Shown piece by piece: positions 33,601-43,605 of a stretch of 64,000 nucleotides of DNA; position 1 is the first letter of the stretch; the number at the start of each line of letters is the position of its first letter. Source of the stretch: Plumapathes pennacea. Lineage: Eukaryota > Cnidaria > Anthozoa > Antipatharia > Myriopathidae. A program made the position numbers and the translations under genes. The stretch is taken from assembly GCA_964036295.1 (NCBI GenBank), contig OZ038470.1, positions 11,871,078 to 11,935,077 on the forward strand. The letters are read 5' to 3'. The notes beneath the pieces are model-generated. The model was not told where the DNA came from. It did not search any database and saw only the letters and a list, made by a program, of their open reading frames with translations.

Positions 33601-36600
33601 AATATTACTTCTCGAATATCCCGCACCAAGAACTGCCACACAATATTGTGGTGCGGGTCTAGCAGATGCAAAGCCTAGCCCATTTAATCACAATACATTC
33701 CATTGAGGTCAAGAAAAAAACTAAATGAAAGATGTCCGCTCACCACAATGAACCTCTTCTCCTTGTTCACCTTTTATATACTAGCGTCCTTTCATATGCA
33801 CACTTTCCACACCCTGAACATAAACAATAACTCCTCACACATCTACAATGCATACCTTTTCACAGCTCACCATATTTACAATCACCATGCATTACTTCAC
33901 ATTCTATCCTTGTGCTTCGGAAATTGAGAAACTATTTATCATCTCTTTCATTACACTTCGCTCACTCAGCCAAAGATAAATAAACCAATATTTTGTTTTG
34001 CAGCAACCAGTGAAAGGCAGCTCAACACCACAAATGTTACTCCTCCACCAGTGTTACAATGTGTTTGCTTCCCTGAGTGCCCTAAGGAAAATGGGGGATA
34101 CTGCAAGACCCAACTTGCTTGCTACTCAAGTTCAAAATATGATGAAAAGTCTGGAAAATATCACAAGGGCTGTGTATTAAAGGCAGACCACCAACAGTTT
34201 ATGTGCCAAGACAAGTCAGCGATACTCTGCTGTTATGAGAATCTCTGCAATATGAACATCACCCCCACAGTCATAACAACAGCACGAGAGAGTAAGTCAC
34301 CAAACATTTGTTCTTACATGAGATGATTTGCACCGTTACTTACTGTGGAGTTGCATAGGCCCTGTACCTGCCAACATTTTTTCAATTCCAAGGCATGAGG
34401 TTTTTACAAAATTGCACGGGGTATGAAAAATTTTGAAATCTAGTCTTCCTGAAATGGCATTTCCTTCATTTTCATGGTAATTTTGAGCCAAATTTGAGGG
34501 GTTTAAATTGACTGTTTGAAGAGCGTTAGGCGGTAGCCAGCCAGGCATGAGAAATTGGTTGGTAGACGTGAGTTGGCATAAAGTCGAAGTTTTTGACTTG
34601 CAGGCGTGAGTGTCATGCCTAAGGTGTGAGAGTTGGCAGGTATCAGACCTTCCAACTCTCACGGTTTGACCGTGAGACTCACGGTTTCAGGTCGCATCTC
34701 ACGGTCTCACGGTTTAACCTCTAAATCTCACGGTTTTCCAACTCTAATAAATTCCTATTAAAATAATTATAGAAAACAGTCCAAAATTAAACTTCTGTGC
34801 TGCTTAATATATTTTCCTGGCACTTGTAGCAGTTTTATCTTTGTTTTCCCTCGCCCTCTTTGATCATCTTGATTCTTTGATCATCTGCGATTGTTGGCAT
34901 TGATCACGGGGAAACTGGGGCGAGCTATTTTTGAACCTCGTTCTGATGCTCAATCAGAGCGTGAAGTCTCCTGGGAAGAAAGCTTTGTTCCTCGTGTTCA
35001 AGATGGCGGAATTTTCATGAATCTCAAGGTTTGGGACCTAAATCTCAAGGTTTTTTCGGGGAAATTTTTGGGACCTCAAGGTTTAGGGGTTTCAGAGGTT
35101 GGAAAGTCTGAGGTATACATGTGGAACACTTACAATATTATATGTACAGAGGATGAAAAATGTGTACAACTAAAATACAGGGTCCAAACAGTCATGGAAA
35201 GTCATGGAATTTGAAAGCCAGGCCTGGAAAAGTCATAGATTAAGAAAATGTGTTTAGATCATGGAAAAGTTATGGAATTCTACCTTGCTAGCAGAGCCTC
35301 TGAGTAAATGTCTGAGACTCTGCCAACAAGCTTCACTTTCTTGATGGTTGATACAGTACATAAAGAAACATCGGAAACTTTTCATCAAGTATCAAAAACA
35401 TTTTGGCTATGAGGGCATTACATGTTGTAATGTTTGCAATGGCTGTCAATGTTTGAGGTCATGGGATCATATTAAGGTATCAGGATACCCTCTGGACTTT
35501 GCCAGATTCGAAAAAAATTTTTTTGGCTTAACGAAATTACTACATGTTTTACCTTGTGTTTCTGAAAACAAAATTTGGATACCTATTTTTTGCCTTGAGA
35601 TATTTAAACGAAAAGATTTTATCTTTCTCTTTCTTGCTGGAAGCTACCTGTCAACAGATCGTTAGTATCTTCCGTAACTGCACAGCATGTGGCTTGCGCA
35701 TCAGTCATGCAAAACAATAAAGTACAAATTTTAGCCACGCGACAGATAACGCATGACTAACAGCAGATCTGCAAGAATATCGAAATGCTGCAAGAAATCT
35801 TTCCTTGTGTGTCTTTGTGAACACTTTTTTACGTTTAGAACGAGTTTGTCGTTTGCTTGAACTCATTCCGCATTCCAACTGTGGCTGCAAAAAGTTGAAT
35901 TGGTGTTGAGTGGTGAGTGTAACTGTGAAGGGAAAATAGATGTTGCAAAACTTACCCCAACGAAGCGTTGATGTCCGTAGTTATACACGGCGGTCTTTTG
36001 TGCTGCGTGTTTCAATTACCTACAAGATGCCTGGAAAGCCTCTATGCGAAAGCACTAACTGTGGTGTTTTGACAGATTGCTGACAGATGAGGCAATTATG
36101 TAAACAGGCTTCTGGCTCCCTGGTCAGAATCTTTAAATGTGTTTTTCTCTGTGTTTTTAAAACGCGGAAATATGTTTCTTTCGGAAACCTGCATTTCAAT
36201 GGATTTTAATCAATTGGCTTGAAACTTGGGAAATATGTGAATCAATATCAAAGCTACAAAAAGGTGTCTCCGATTTTAATTCTTTTTTTTCGTTCGGAAG
36301 ATATGTCCGCTTTTGTCTTGCGCATATCAAGAAATATGATTGGCCAACTTTAAAAGTCAATAACTTTGTATATAGACAAGATATCAAAATTTGGAGACAC
36401 CTTTTTTCCTTCATTGTGTCAACATTAGGCTGAAACAATACATAATCAAATCGGGTAAAATCCGAGTGACATTAGGCTTTTTGAATGAGGCAAGGTCAAA
36501 ATTCACTCGGAAGCTGATAACTTTCTTTCTTTATCAAATTCAAAAAAATATAAAGCTTTACCCTAAATCTATGATTGTTGAGCTTTCAGAAAATATATAC

Positions 36601-38843
36601 TTTATTATTAGTTAAATGTAACGCTAGCGCGAAAAATGGGTTTGAACACATGTCGTTTACGAGGGTATCCTGATACCTTAAAAGTCATGGAAAAGTCTTG
36701 GAAGATGGAATTTGTGTAAATTACATGTCTTTGAGTTTAATTTACCATAATCTTGTCATATTTCTAAAACATGAATAAACTCAAATATAATGTATGTTCT
36801 GTTCGAAAATGTCCCAACTGTGTGATGTGTGTCACGAATCAAAACTTCTTATTGCACTGCATATTACCAGTTCAATGTAATACCAGCTGTTAAGAGAACT
36901 AGGTTGACTGCGTCGGCGTGGCGGAAGACAAACTGGTGTATCAACTAGGTGTTGATGAGGGTAATGGAACACCGTAAAAGAGACAATAGCTGACATTTCG
37001 AGTGCTAGCCCTTCGTCAGAGCGAATGTATACCAGTTCAACTGCTTTATTAGAAGTAATATTGAATTTCTTTTACTTTGTGGCAGGATTTGATCAAGAAT
37101 CAGAAGAAGTGATAGACATCAAGTTTGTGGTTCTCAGCATTTGCCTCCCCGTGGCTGTACTTATAATTTGCCTTCTGTTGGTCTACTTGGGGTTCCTCAG
37201 ATACAAGAAACACTATCTTCAACAAAGGGCTTCTGAGAATCAAAATGAAGTGGGACACTTGGAGCATCTCTTGTGCAAAGAAGGGCAGGGCTTAAATGAA
37301 TTGTATGATCACTCATCTGGAAGTGGTTCTGGCCTTCCTCTTTTAGTTCAACGCACTGTAGCACGTGAGACACAACTCCTCAAGCTTGTGGGTAAGGGAA
37401 GGTATGGAGAAGTATGGAAGGCCATTTATCATGGAGAATATGTCGCTGTCAAGAGCTTCAACTCGAGAGATGAAGCCTCCTGGAAGCGAGAAACAGAAAT
37501 CTACAACACAGTAATGCTGCGGCATGAGAACATCCTGGGCTTCATTGCGGCAGATGTGCACTTCAAGGACTCCATAACCTGCATGTGGCTGATAACTAGT
37601 TACCATGAGAATGGCTCACTCTATGAGTTTCTTCACCGCACAACTTTTGATGCAGGAATGATGTGCAGGTTGGCTTTGTCAGCAGCAAGTGGACTCGCCC
37701 ACTTGCATGTTGAAATCTTTGGCACGAGTGGAAAGCCCGGCGTCGCTCACAGAGACATCAAGACCAAGAACATTCTTGTGAAGTCTGATCACACTTGTGC
37801 CATTGCAGACTTGGGCTTAGCTGTGTTACGTTACCAGGAAAAAGACAGCGTGGATATTGCTGAAAACCGGCGTGTTGGCACCAAGAGATACATGGCTCCA
37901 GAGATCCTGGATAACAGCCTGAATATGAAGTGCTTTGACTCATTCAAGAAAGCAGACATGTATGCTTTTGGTCTTGTACTCTGGGAGATCACCAGAAGAT
38001 GTGTCGCTGGAGGTCAGTTTTGTGTGTTACCATAGCTGTTTTAGGGTGCATTTGATTGACTGTATTCTGGAATAGGAATAGCTAAAATGGTTCAAAGTTT
38101 TGCTTGTTCTGGAGGAAATTGCTCTTGGGAGTGTTTTCAAAACCTTCATGCTGGTATCTTGAACAGCTGCCCGGATACATCATGACATAATAATTATGTC
38201 AGCTTCAAAGAAAAATATTTTATCACTCAGTAACGCTATTCCTATTCTGGAATAGACCCAATTGAACACACCCTTAGTTTATTTGGCCTTGTTAGGGGTG
38301 GCGAATGGTACCTAGAAAATTGTGGGTGTTGGAAAGTTTTGGTCTGTTCTTGGCACCCTTTTTGATTGAATCTCAGGGTCTTTTTTATTTATTTGTTTAT
38401 TTTTATTTTTTTCATTTCTTTCCATATTGGAGTGGTTCGAGTCTTGTTCTCAGATTTTTAAACAAGGTTCTCGGTGTTACGGCGAGTCTCAGATTTCACC
38501 ATTTGCCACCCCTCTTGTTAGAGCCTTTTTTGGAATGACTCTTGACCTAATCATGTGATTGCTTTCAAAACAAGTTTGGCAGCATTTTTGGCCAGTCAAG
38601 AACAAAAGTAAATCCAGTTTGTGATATTTTTACCAAAGCAAGCTACATGTAGTGGCAATGGAATTTTCTTGCACTGCTGATTGGTCTCTTCAAAGTAAAA
38701 TGAAGCGCAAACTTCTCTGGCTTCTGGTTGGTTGAAAGTTGTTTTCCTCATGCCAGTCTTAGGGATTGCTGCTCTAATAGTATTACTGTTACTGATCCTT
38801 CTTAAGGAGTAAGTAATTATTATCTACTTTATTAATATTATTG

Positions 38844-38904
<61 letters not shown>

Positions 38905-40298
38905 CATTATTGTTCCAGGTATTGCTGAGGAGTACCAACCACCATACTTTGACATGATACAACAAGACCCAAGCTTTGACGAGATGAAAAGAGTTGTGGT
39001 CACAGAGAATCGACGGCCTTCAATTCCCAATAGATGGGCAGGCGATGTTGTAAGCACAAGAATGTTACTGGACTTTGCCATGTCCATCTTTTATATCACC
39101 AGTTATACATTTTTAACCATTTTATTTCCAAGCTCAGAACAATATTCTCCCAGCCATTCAAGGAAAAACTATGGGTGGTGATATAGTGAGAATTTACTTT
39201 TTGTCTGGTTCCCAACAAACAATAACAAAAATGATGGTGACAAAATAGGTTTTTACCACAACACACTAGTTTCTCGCTCTCTGATTGGTCGATTTACTGT
39301 GGTAAAGAGTCCAGACAATGATGCTGACGCCAGCTGACGCCAGCATGTCACGTTTTGCAGAGAAATACAAGTTTCCTGTACATTTCTAAATGTTGTGGTA
39401 AAAAAACAAATTTCCACTGGTTTGCCGTGGTGTGGACTCTTATTTACTACGATTTACATCATCACATGGTCAAAATTAGTTGCGGACTCACTCGGCGAAG
39501 CGCCTCGTGAGTCCACAACATTTTGACCATGTGATGACGTAAATCGTGGTAAATAAGAGTCCACACCACGGCAAACCAGTGGAAATTTATTAATATTATG
39601 CATGGATCAGAACTATTCCAGCTGTTACTATCCCATTCCTGTCCCAGGGATTTGTCAGACCTGGTTGTGTTAGGGTTTAGGAATTTGCATGGCAACCATA
39701 AAAATCCAAGGGAAAAGAACAAAATTATTTACTTAGCTTCTACCACTCAAAGTGGTAAGGCAAACACAACAAAGCAAGGCTCCAATTGAACCCTTTTACT
39801 CCTGAGCTCAGAATACAAATTCTCCCAACCATCCAAGAAGAAAATGTATGAGCAATGTACTGAGAATTGATAAGCCAATCAACTTTGGTTTGAGTGAAGT
39901 ATGAAATGGCAACTTCTCTATACTGTATGATACATCTCTGGAGAGAAACTGAAGGAGAAATTTAAAGTTGATCACTCCCATGACTGAAAGGGTTTAGTGT
40001 AGCCATTGCTTAGCACTTAAGGGTGGTCACTGCCAGAGATTTGGTTGCATCCTCAGTGGTTCTTTTACATCCCATGGGCTTTTTGGGTTGACTCTTTTTT
40101 TTTTTTATGTAACAGGCCCTACAAGACATGGTGAAACTCATCAAAGAATGTTGGCATTCAAACCCATCAGTCCGCTTGACCTCTCTGAGAGTCATGAAAA
40201 GCTTGTCCAAATTGATGGACACCCTACGACCACGGAAAGACTCTGTCTCAGGTGACAGTGCTGTCGTCACAGATGTCAACATCAACATTGAAACCTGA
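24567..40298 (+). CDS. ACVR1: BMP/activin type I receptor kinase, ACVR1 (ALK2)-like, 5 exons
   Basis: Exons are 24567-24621, 34004-34291, 37086-38012, 38919-39049 and 40116-40298. All junctions are GT-AG and phases agree (1,1,1,0). The product is 527 residues; human ACVR1 is 509. In order: signal peptide (1 to about 19), ten-cysteine ligand-binding domain (about 37-106), membrane span (128-152), GS box (about 189-208) and kinase (about 212-505). It sits at the plasma membrane. On ligand-driven pairing with a type II receptor, the GS box is phosphorylated and the kinase phosphorylates receptor SMADs. The ALK1/ALK2 group is favoured by [17 protein letters not shown] and [14 protein letters not shown]. 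The last 23 residues extend beyond the usual end. Candidate poly(A) signals are at 40860, 42367 and 42413. Cnidarian orthology to ACVR1 rather than the ALK1/2 group as a whole is not proven. Confidence 0.9.
28402..28566. mobile_element. Pogo/Tigger-like MITE with TA target site
   Basis: The ends CAGTCGAAGCC and GGTTCGACTG are inverted, flanked by TA at 28400-28401 and 28567-28568. It shares interior phrases with the element at 14787-15290. Confidence 0.75.
29253..29398. mobile_element. MITE with GGGCACATT ends and TTA target site
   Basis: The left end GGGCACATTCGATTGGGT is complemented by ACCCAATCAAATGCACCC, flanked by TTA on both sides. The family has a second copy at 38044-38273. Confidence 0.75.
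29516..29754. mobile_element. MITE with GGCCCGGTTGTTC ends
   Basis: The left GGCCCGGTTGTTCAAATCG and the right CGAACAACCGGGCC are inverted repeats, and the GGATAGCGCTATCC motif recurs inside. Part of it is repeated at 31763-31897 by the intron duplication. Confidence 0.7.
29998..30273 (+). other. 91-codon open frame in duplicated segment B
   Basis: The same frame occurs at 32461-32736. Of the differences I read, three change the amino acid and one is silent, so it shows no sign of selection. No domain recognised; probably not coding. Confidence 0.25.
31934..32128. mobile_element. MITE with TTTATACGAG ends
   Basis: The left GGCCGTTTATACGAG and right CTCGTATAAACGGG are inverted, with an interior rich in AATAAGACGCGTCTTAT palindromes. 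A partial relative is at 29790-29940. Confidence 0.65.
33608..33984. repeat. Interspersed repeat next to receptor exon 2
   Basis: Shares CTTCTCGAATATCCCGCACC at the start and GAGAAACTATTTATCATCT near the end with 47932-48222. It ends about 20 bp before the exon 2 acceptor. Confidence 0.7.
34004..34291 (+). CDS. ACVR1: Receptor exon 2: extracellular ligand-binding domain
   Basis: Residues 19-114. Ten cysteines follow the three-finger pattern of type I receptors and end in the CCYENLCN box, which is a family hallmark. N26 and N29 lie in NTT/NVT glycosylation sequons and another NIT occurs after the cysteine box. The acceptor TTTTGTTTTGCAG lies only about 20 bp downstream of an interspersed repeat. 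Confidence 0.9.
34292..37085 (+). other. Receptor intron 2, repeat-filled
   Basis: Contains an element with CCTGCCAAC ends (about 34362-34645) and one rich in CTCACGGTTT (about 34645-35112). A GTCATGGAAAAGTC-type repeat (about 35180-36720) is interrupted by a TTAA-flanked element. A further repeat lies at about 36888-37038. No extra exon recognised. Confidence 0.5.
35476..36677. mobile_element. TTAA-flanked non-autonomous element, 1.2 kb
   Basis: The inverted ends GGTATCAGGATACCCTC and GAGGGTATCCTGATACC are flanked by TTAA on each side (35472-35475 and 36678-36681), a target site typical of piggyBac-type insertion. It interrupts an older repeat whose GTCATGGAAAAGTC phrases lie on both sides. 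No transposase frame found. Confidence 0.7.
37086..38012 (+). CDS. ACVR1: Receptor exon 3: membrane span, GS box and most of the kinase
   Basis: One 927-base exon codes for residues 115-423. The membrane helix is about 128-152 ([20 protein letters not shown]). The GS box is SSGSGSG followed by the FKBP12-contacting LP, then [10 protein letters not shown], with R204 at the position of human R206. The glycine loop is GKGRYGEV, the ATP lysine K237 (VAVKSF), the alpha-C glutamate E250, the catalytic loop HRDIKTKN (D338) and DLG (D356). The L45 loop [11 protein letters not shown] (271-281) is unlike the human types. The donor is GTCAGT. Confidence 0.92.
38044..38273. mobile_element. MITE in receptor intron 3, TTA target site
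   Basis: The ends GGGTGCATTTGATTG and CAATTGAACACACCC are inverted, flanked by TTA at 38041-38043 and 38274-38276. Same family as 29253-29398. Confidence 0.75.
38834..38905. repeat. (ATT)n microsatellite before exon 4
   Basis: More than 15 uninterrupted ATT units end about 13 bases before the exon 4 acceptor, so the usual pyrimidine tract is largely replaced by the repeat. Confidence 0.9.
38919..39049 (+). CDS. ACVR1: Receptor exon 4: kinase C-lobe
   Basis: Residues 424-467, including EEYQPPYFD and [10 protein letters not shown], which match the kinase C-lobe of type I receptors. The acceptor TTGTTCCAG comes directly after an (ATT)n microsatellite. Confidence 0.9.
39408..39588. repeat. Long near-perfect hairpin in receptor intron 4
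   Basis: Arms of about 80 bp flank a short loop around TCGGCGAAGCGCC. AAATTTCCACTGGTTTGCCG at the left is exactly complemented at the right. Probably a MITE core. The transcribed intron would fold into double-stranded RNA. Confidence 0.85.
39787..39995. mobile_element. MITE with AACCCTTTTACTCC ends, intron 4
   Basis: The left AACCCTTTTACTCCTGAG is complemented by GACTGAAAGGGTTTA at the right. The interior matches the copies at 21297-21473 and 41312-41522. Confidence 0.65.
40116..40298 (+). CDS. ACVR1: Receptor exon 5: kinase end and C-terminal tail
   Basis: Residues 468-527. [20 protein letters not shown] is the conserved end of the kinase fold, containing CWxxNPxxRLT. A serine- and aspartate-containing tail ([14 protein letters not shown]) follows, longer than in vertebrate ACVR1, and ends at TGA. 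Confidence 0.9.
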   Translation, partial: ALQDMVKLIKECWHSNPSVRLTSLRVMKSLSKLMDTLRPRKDSVSGDSAVVTDVNINIET

Positions 40299-41311
40299 GC
40301 AACTTCAGCATGCTGTGATGCACTGCACAGAAGCTCCAAATGGGAACAGACATGGATGTGGCGTGCAGGTTCAGAAAGTTAGTTTACCATCATACAGTCA
40401 AGTTCATGTTCAAAAATGTTTGTGTCAAGATAATTTTATCTTCCCACAGTTTGTTTTTCCTCTGTACACTTTCTTCTCTCTTCAAATTAACAAAAGGAAA
40501 CAAAGAATTTATTGACTTTACAGATAGCAGCTGTCAGGCTTCAAAGTCAAACTTTGTAGTCTTTGTGCATGTTTCCCCCTGGATCAATGTTTTACCTCCC
40601 CCTACCCAGCAGCCAGAATCTCCAACAGTGCTAGAAATGTGGGAAGAAGAGATAGTATCTGCCCACAACCTTGACACTGTATGTTGAACATGCACAAGCT
40701 GCTGGATGAGTCAAACTGCATTGTTCCTTTGTCTTGATAAACCAGTCGCATAGTTTTGGTAAATATTGTTTTTGCACTCATGGTGTTGTTTGAAAAACTT
40801 GGCTCTGGTTTGTTGGTAAAACTTACCTGAGGAGGTTCTGCTTGCAGAGTATCTTGCTGAATAAAAGGAGTCCATTTATATTTTTAACTAAATATTATTA
40901 GTTTTTTTGTCAACGAACTTAAGATAAATATTAGGTAATGTTATTTTAAGAATGCTGGTGCTCTTATTATAGAGCTTTTAAAGCAGTTTGCTATTTCAAG
41001 ATTTCAAGATAATAGCCTTGTAATCCTTGCTGGACTTACCAGAGGCAACCAGTTCCCCTTTAGATACTGTACTTAGTCAGCTGTATATAGTTGAGTGCAT
41101 TGTTAAAGCTGATCAGACTGTAAATGAACATTTCTTGTACATTTTTGTTCAGGACATGTTGGGCAAATTAGGCCCCAGATCTTGAGGCTCAAAGAATTAC
41201 TTACTGTAGCAGAAACATACTTATAATATTTCAAACTGTAGTTATAACAACAAGCCAGAAGTGCTTTTTATAACACAGAATTCATGTAAGCTCAGTAGTG
41301 GCTCAGGGACT

Positions 41312-41522
41312 TTACCCTTTCACTCTCAAGTTTAAAGTGCGGATTCTCCCAACTTTTTAAGAGGAAAATGTGTGAGTGATGTAGTGAGAATTGATAGTTG
41401 GATCATCTATCATCTGAGCAAGGTATCAAAAGCCAAATTCTTCTTAATGTATGATATGTTTGTGCTGCCAAAACTGAAGGAGAAAATTGAACATGATCAC
41501 TCTTGGGAGTAAAAGGGTTAAC
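41312..41522. mobile_element. MITE with TTTACCCTTTCACTC ends
   Basis: The left TTTACCCTTTCACTCTCAAG and right CTCTTGGGAGTAAAAGGGTTAA are inverted repeats. Third copy of the dispersed family. Confidence 0.7.
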
Positions 41523-41676
41523 ATGCACAAGAGGCATCTGGAAAAAACAGGGGTATGATTATTTCAGAGTCAGATTTTTATAGTCTAGAAAACAATGATT
41601 TCACAGCTCAACTCTGTTAACATGCCATATACACGGAATTACAGCATGAATATGATGTAGAGAAGATCACAGTTGA

Positions 41677-41905
41677 TCTGTTCTAAAAACAATTTGTAAC
41701 AGTGATTAAGGCCCATCTTCTCCTTTCACTTCATAAGCAGTTGTGAGAAGTATGGTAAGGAGAATTTGTTACTGGATTTGTTCTAGAAACAGCTTGTAAC
41801 AGTGATTAAGGCCCATCTTCTCTTTTCACTTCATAAACAGTTGTGAGAAGTATAGTAAGGAGAATTTGTTACCTGATCTGTTTCTAGAAACAGTTTGTAA
41901 CAAGG
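41677..41905. repeat. About 100-bp tandem repeat, 2.3 units
   Basis: GTAACAGTGATTAAGGCCCA recurs about 100 bp apart and TCTAGAAACAG occurs three times. Confidence 0.75.
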
Positions 41906-42027
41906 TCAAATGTGTTCTCCTTGCAGATTCAAATCAGTTAAAGCAGAGAAATGTGGTATAGAGAAGTAGGATTAAGATTAACTTGTGGTAGTGTTGATAT
42001 TACGAGGAAAGTAATTTTTATTGCATA

Positions 42028-42174
42028 AACTCTGGTGTGATACAGAGATTTCCGCCACTGAGAAATGTCGTATCTGAACACAAGATATTTTTACGTGTGT
42101 TGATATCAGCTACGCAAAGATCTTGCATAAGTTTTCTCATTTCTAGTGGAGGAAATCTCTGTATCACACCAGTT
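42028..42174. mobile_element. MITE with GGTGTGATACAGAG ends
   Basis: TGGTGTGATACAGAGATTTC at the left is complemented by GAAATCTCTGTATCACACCA at the right; 147 bp in total. Confidence 0.75.
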
Positions 42175-42299
42175 GATTTATATCTCCGTGCTCCCATGTA
42201 TTATTATCTATAATAATGTTATTAACTGACCTGTACTGTAGTTTGATTTGGAGAGATTAGTATGGGGATTCAGGGATGGGTTTTGTTTTTTGTTGTTAA

Positions 42300-42332
<33 letters not shown>

Positions 42333-42420
42333 CATACACATTTGAGTTACATGAAGTGTAATGTTAAATAAAGTATTATGTTCTTGTTAAATTTCTCTGT
42401 GAGATGTGTGACAATAAACC

Positions 42421-43229
42421 CGCAGCTACCACAATGTGATCTATTTTTATGACAGTCATGATCATCAAATTCTATTACTTATTTTCCGTTTTTCCTGTGT
42501 ACCCCAACAAGAATTTCCTAATTTCTTGAATTTGCAAGAGCGCTTGACTTCGATATTTTTATAGAGTTTTGCAGTCTTAACAGGCACAGTACCGTATGGA
42601 AGAATGTGCGTTTAAACTAGTCCAATTTTGTGCCTCGCATTTCCTTTATCACTGGACACTGTTACTGGGCAGGGTTCGTACAGTCTTGAAAATCCCTTGA
42701 ATTTGACTGCTAGTGCTTGAAAAGTGCTTGAACTTGGATGAAAAGCTCTTGAATTTTTACAGAAGTCCTTGAAAAGTATTTGAATTCCGAAAAGGTGCTC
42801 GCTCCTCGTAAAAGCACCTGTTGTGCGGGATATGCTTGGATCAATCCAGAGATAACGATTTTGAAAATTTGCCTAAGCTCGCCCCCTTCCCCTCCTCGTT
42901 GGTGAATGTTTGGTGCTTCGTTTTCAAACCTCGTGATTTGGGCGTGGCCCGGCTCGTGCATTTTTTGTAGGGTCTTGAACTGTTGTTCCCTTGTGTTGAA
43001 ATAATTAGTGCGGGAGCAGAAGCGGTAACCGCTCCGGGTCTAGTACAGGAGCGGTAACCGCTCCATCCACAGAAAACCACAAGAACGCAGACTTTTAGGA
43101 AAGAACACCTATAAGACGCTTAATGAATGACAAACAGTTTGGCGGCAAAGAATTCAGAAACGAACTATTCGCTATTTTCGTCTGTAAGCAAAGAAAAATT
43201 TCAATCTTTTGGGCGCTCTCAACTGGAGA
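42421..43229. other. Non-coding repeats
   Basis: CTTGAAAAGTGCTTGAA-type phrases repeat at 42680-42790. A GAGCGGTAACCGCTCC palindrome occurs at about 43018-43068. 43070-43200 is a repeat also found at 44878-45000. No gene seen. Confidence 0.45.
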
Positions 43230-43279
43230 ACGGTTGAGAACGTTCCGACCACCTCAGACCCACCACCTCATGCCCCAAC

Positions 43280-43605
43280 AATCTCAGACCCACAGACCCC
43301 TCGGGGGAATGGGGACCAGCAACCTCAGGCCCCTTGGGGGAATGGGGACCAGCAACCTCAGGCTCGGGGGAATGGGGACCAGCAACCTCAAGCCCCTCGG
43401 GGGGATGGGGACCAGCAACCTCAGGCCCCTTGGGGGAATGGGGACCAGCAACCTCAGAACCACCTCAGGCCCCTTGGGGGAATGGGGACCAGCAACCTCA
43501 GAACCACCTCAGGCCCCTTGGGGGAATGGGGACCAGCAACCTCAGAACCACCTCAGGCTCGGGGGAATGGGGACCAGCAACCTCAGGCCCCTTGGGTAGT
43601 TAGAG
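43280..43605. repeat. About 33-bp minisatellite, open in all + frames
   Basis: The core GGGGGAATGGGGACCAGCAA recurs about ten times at multiples of 3 bases, with some units shortened and some carrying an extra AACCACCTCAG. Because the period is divisible by 3 and the core lacks stops, all three forward frames stay open, giving LGGMGTSNLR, WGNGDQQPQ and GEWGPATS repeats. This explains the 158-, 146- and 89-codon frames without a gene. Confidence 0.9.

Larger units (their letters stand above)
24622..34003 (+). other. Receptor intron 1, 9.4 kb
   Basis: Holds MITEs at 28402-28566, 29253-29398, 29516-29754 and 31934-32128, plus a tandem duplication (27275-33060). At 33608-33984 there is an interspersed repeat that is also present at 47932-48222. 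No independent gene was recognised. Open frames of up to 175 codons here lie in repeats. 24850-27270 shows nothing beyond AT-rich sequence. Confidence 0.6.
40299..42420 (+). other. Receptor 3'UTR and downstream region
   Basis: AATAAA occurs at 40860, 42367 and 42413. If the last two are used, the 3'UTR is about 2.1 kb and includes MITEs at 41312-41522 and 42028-42174 and a tandem repeat at 41677-41905. A (TTG)n tract is at about 42297-42330. No coding region seen. Confidence 0.5.

Noticed and set aside
43280-43605. CRISPR-like direct repeats
   Set aside because: There are no unique spacers of even size; the units are contiguous and the genome is eukaryotic.
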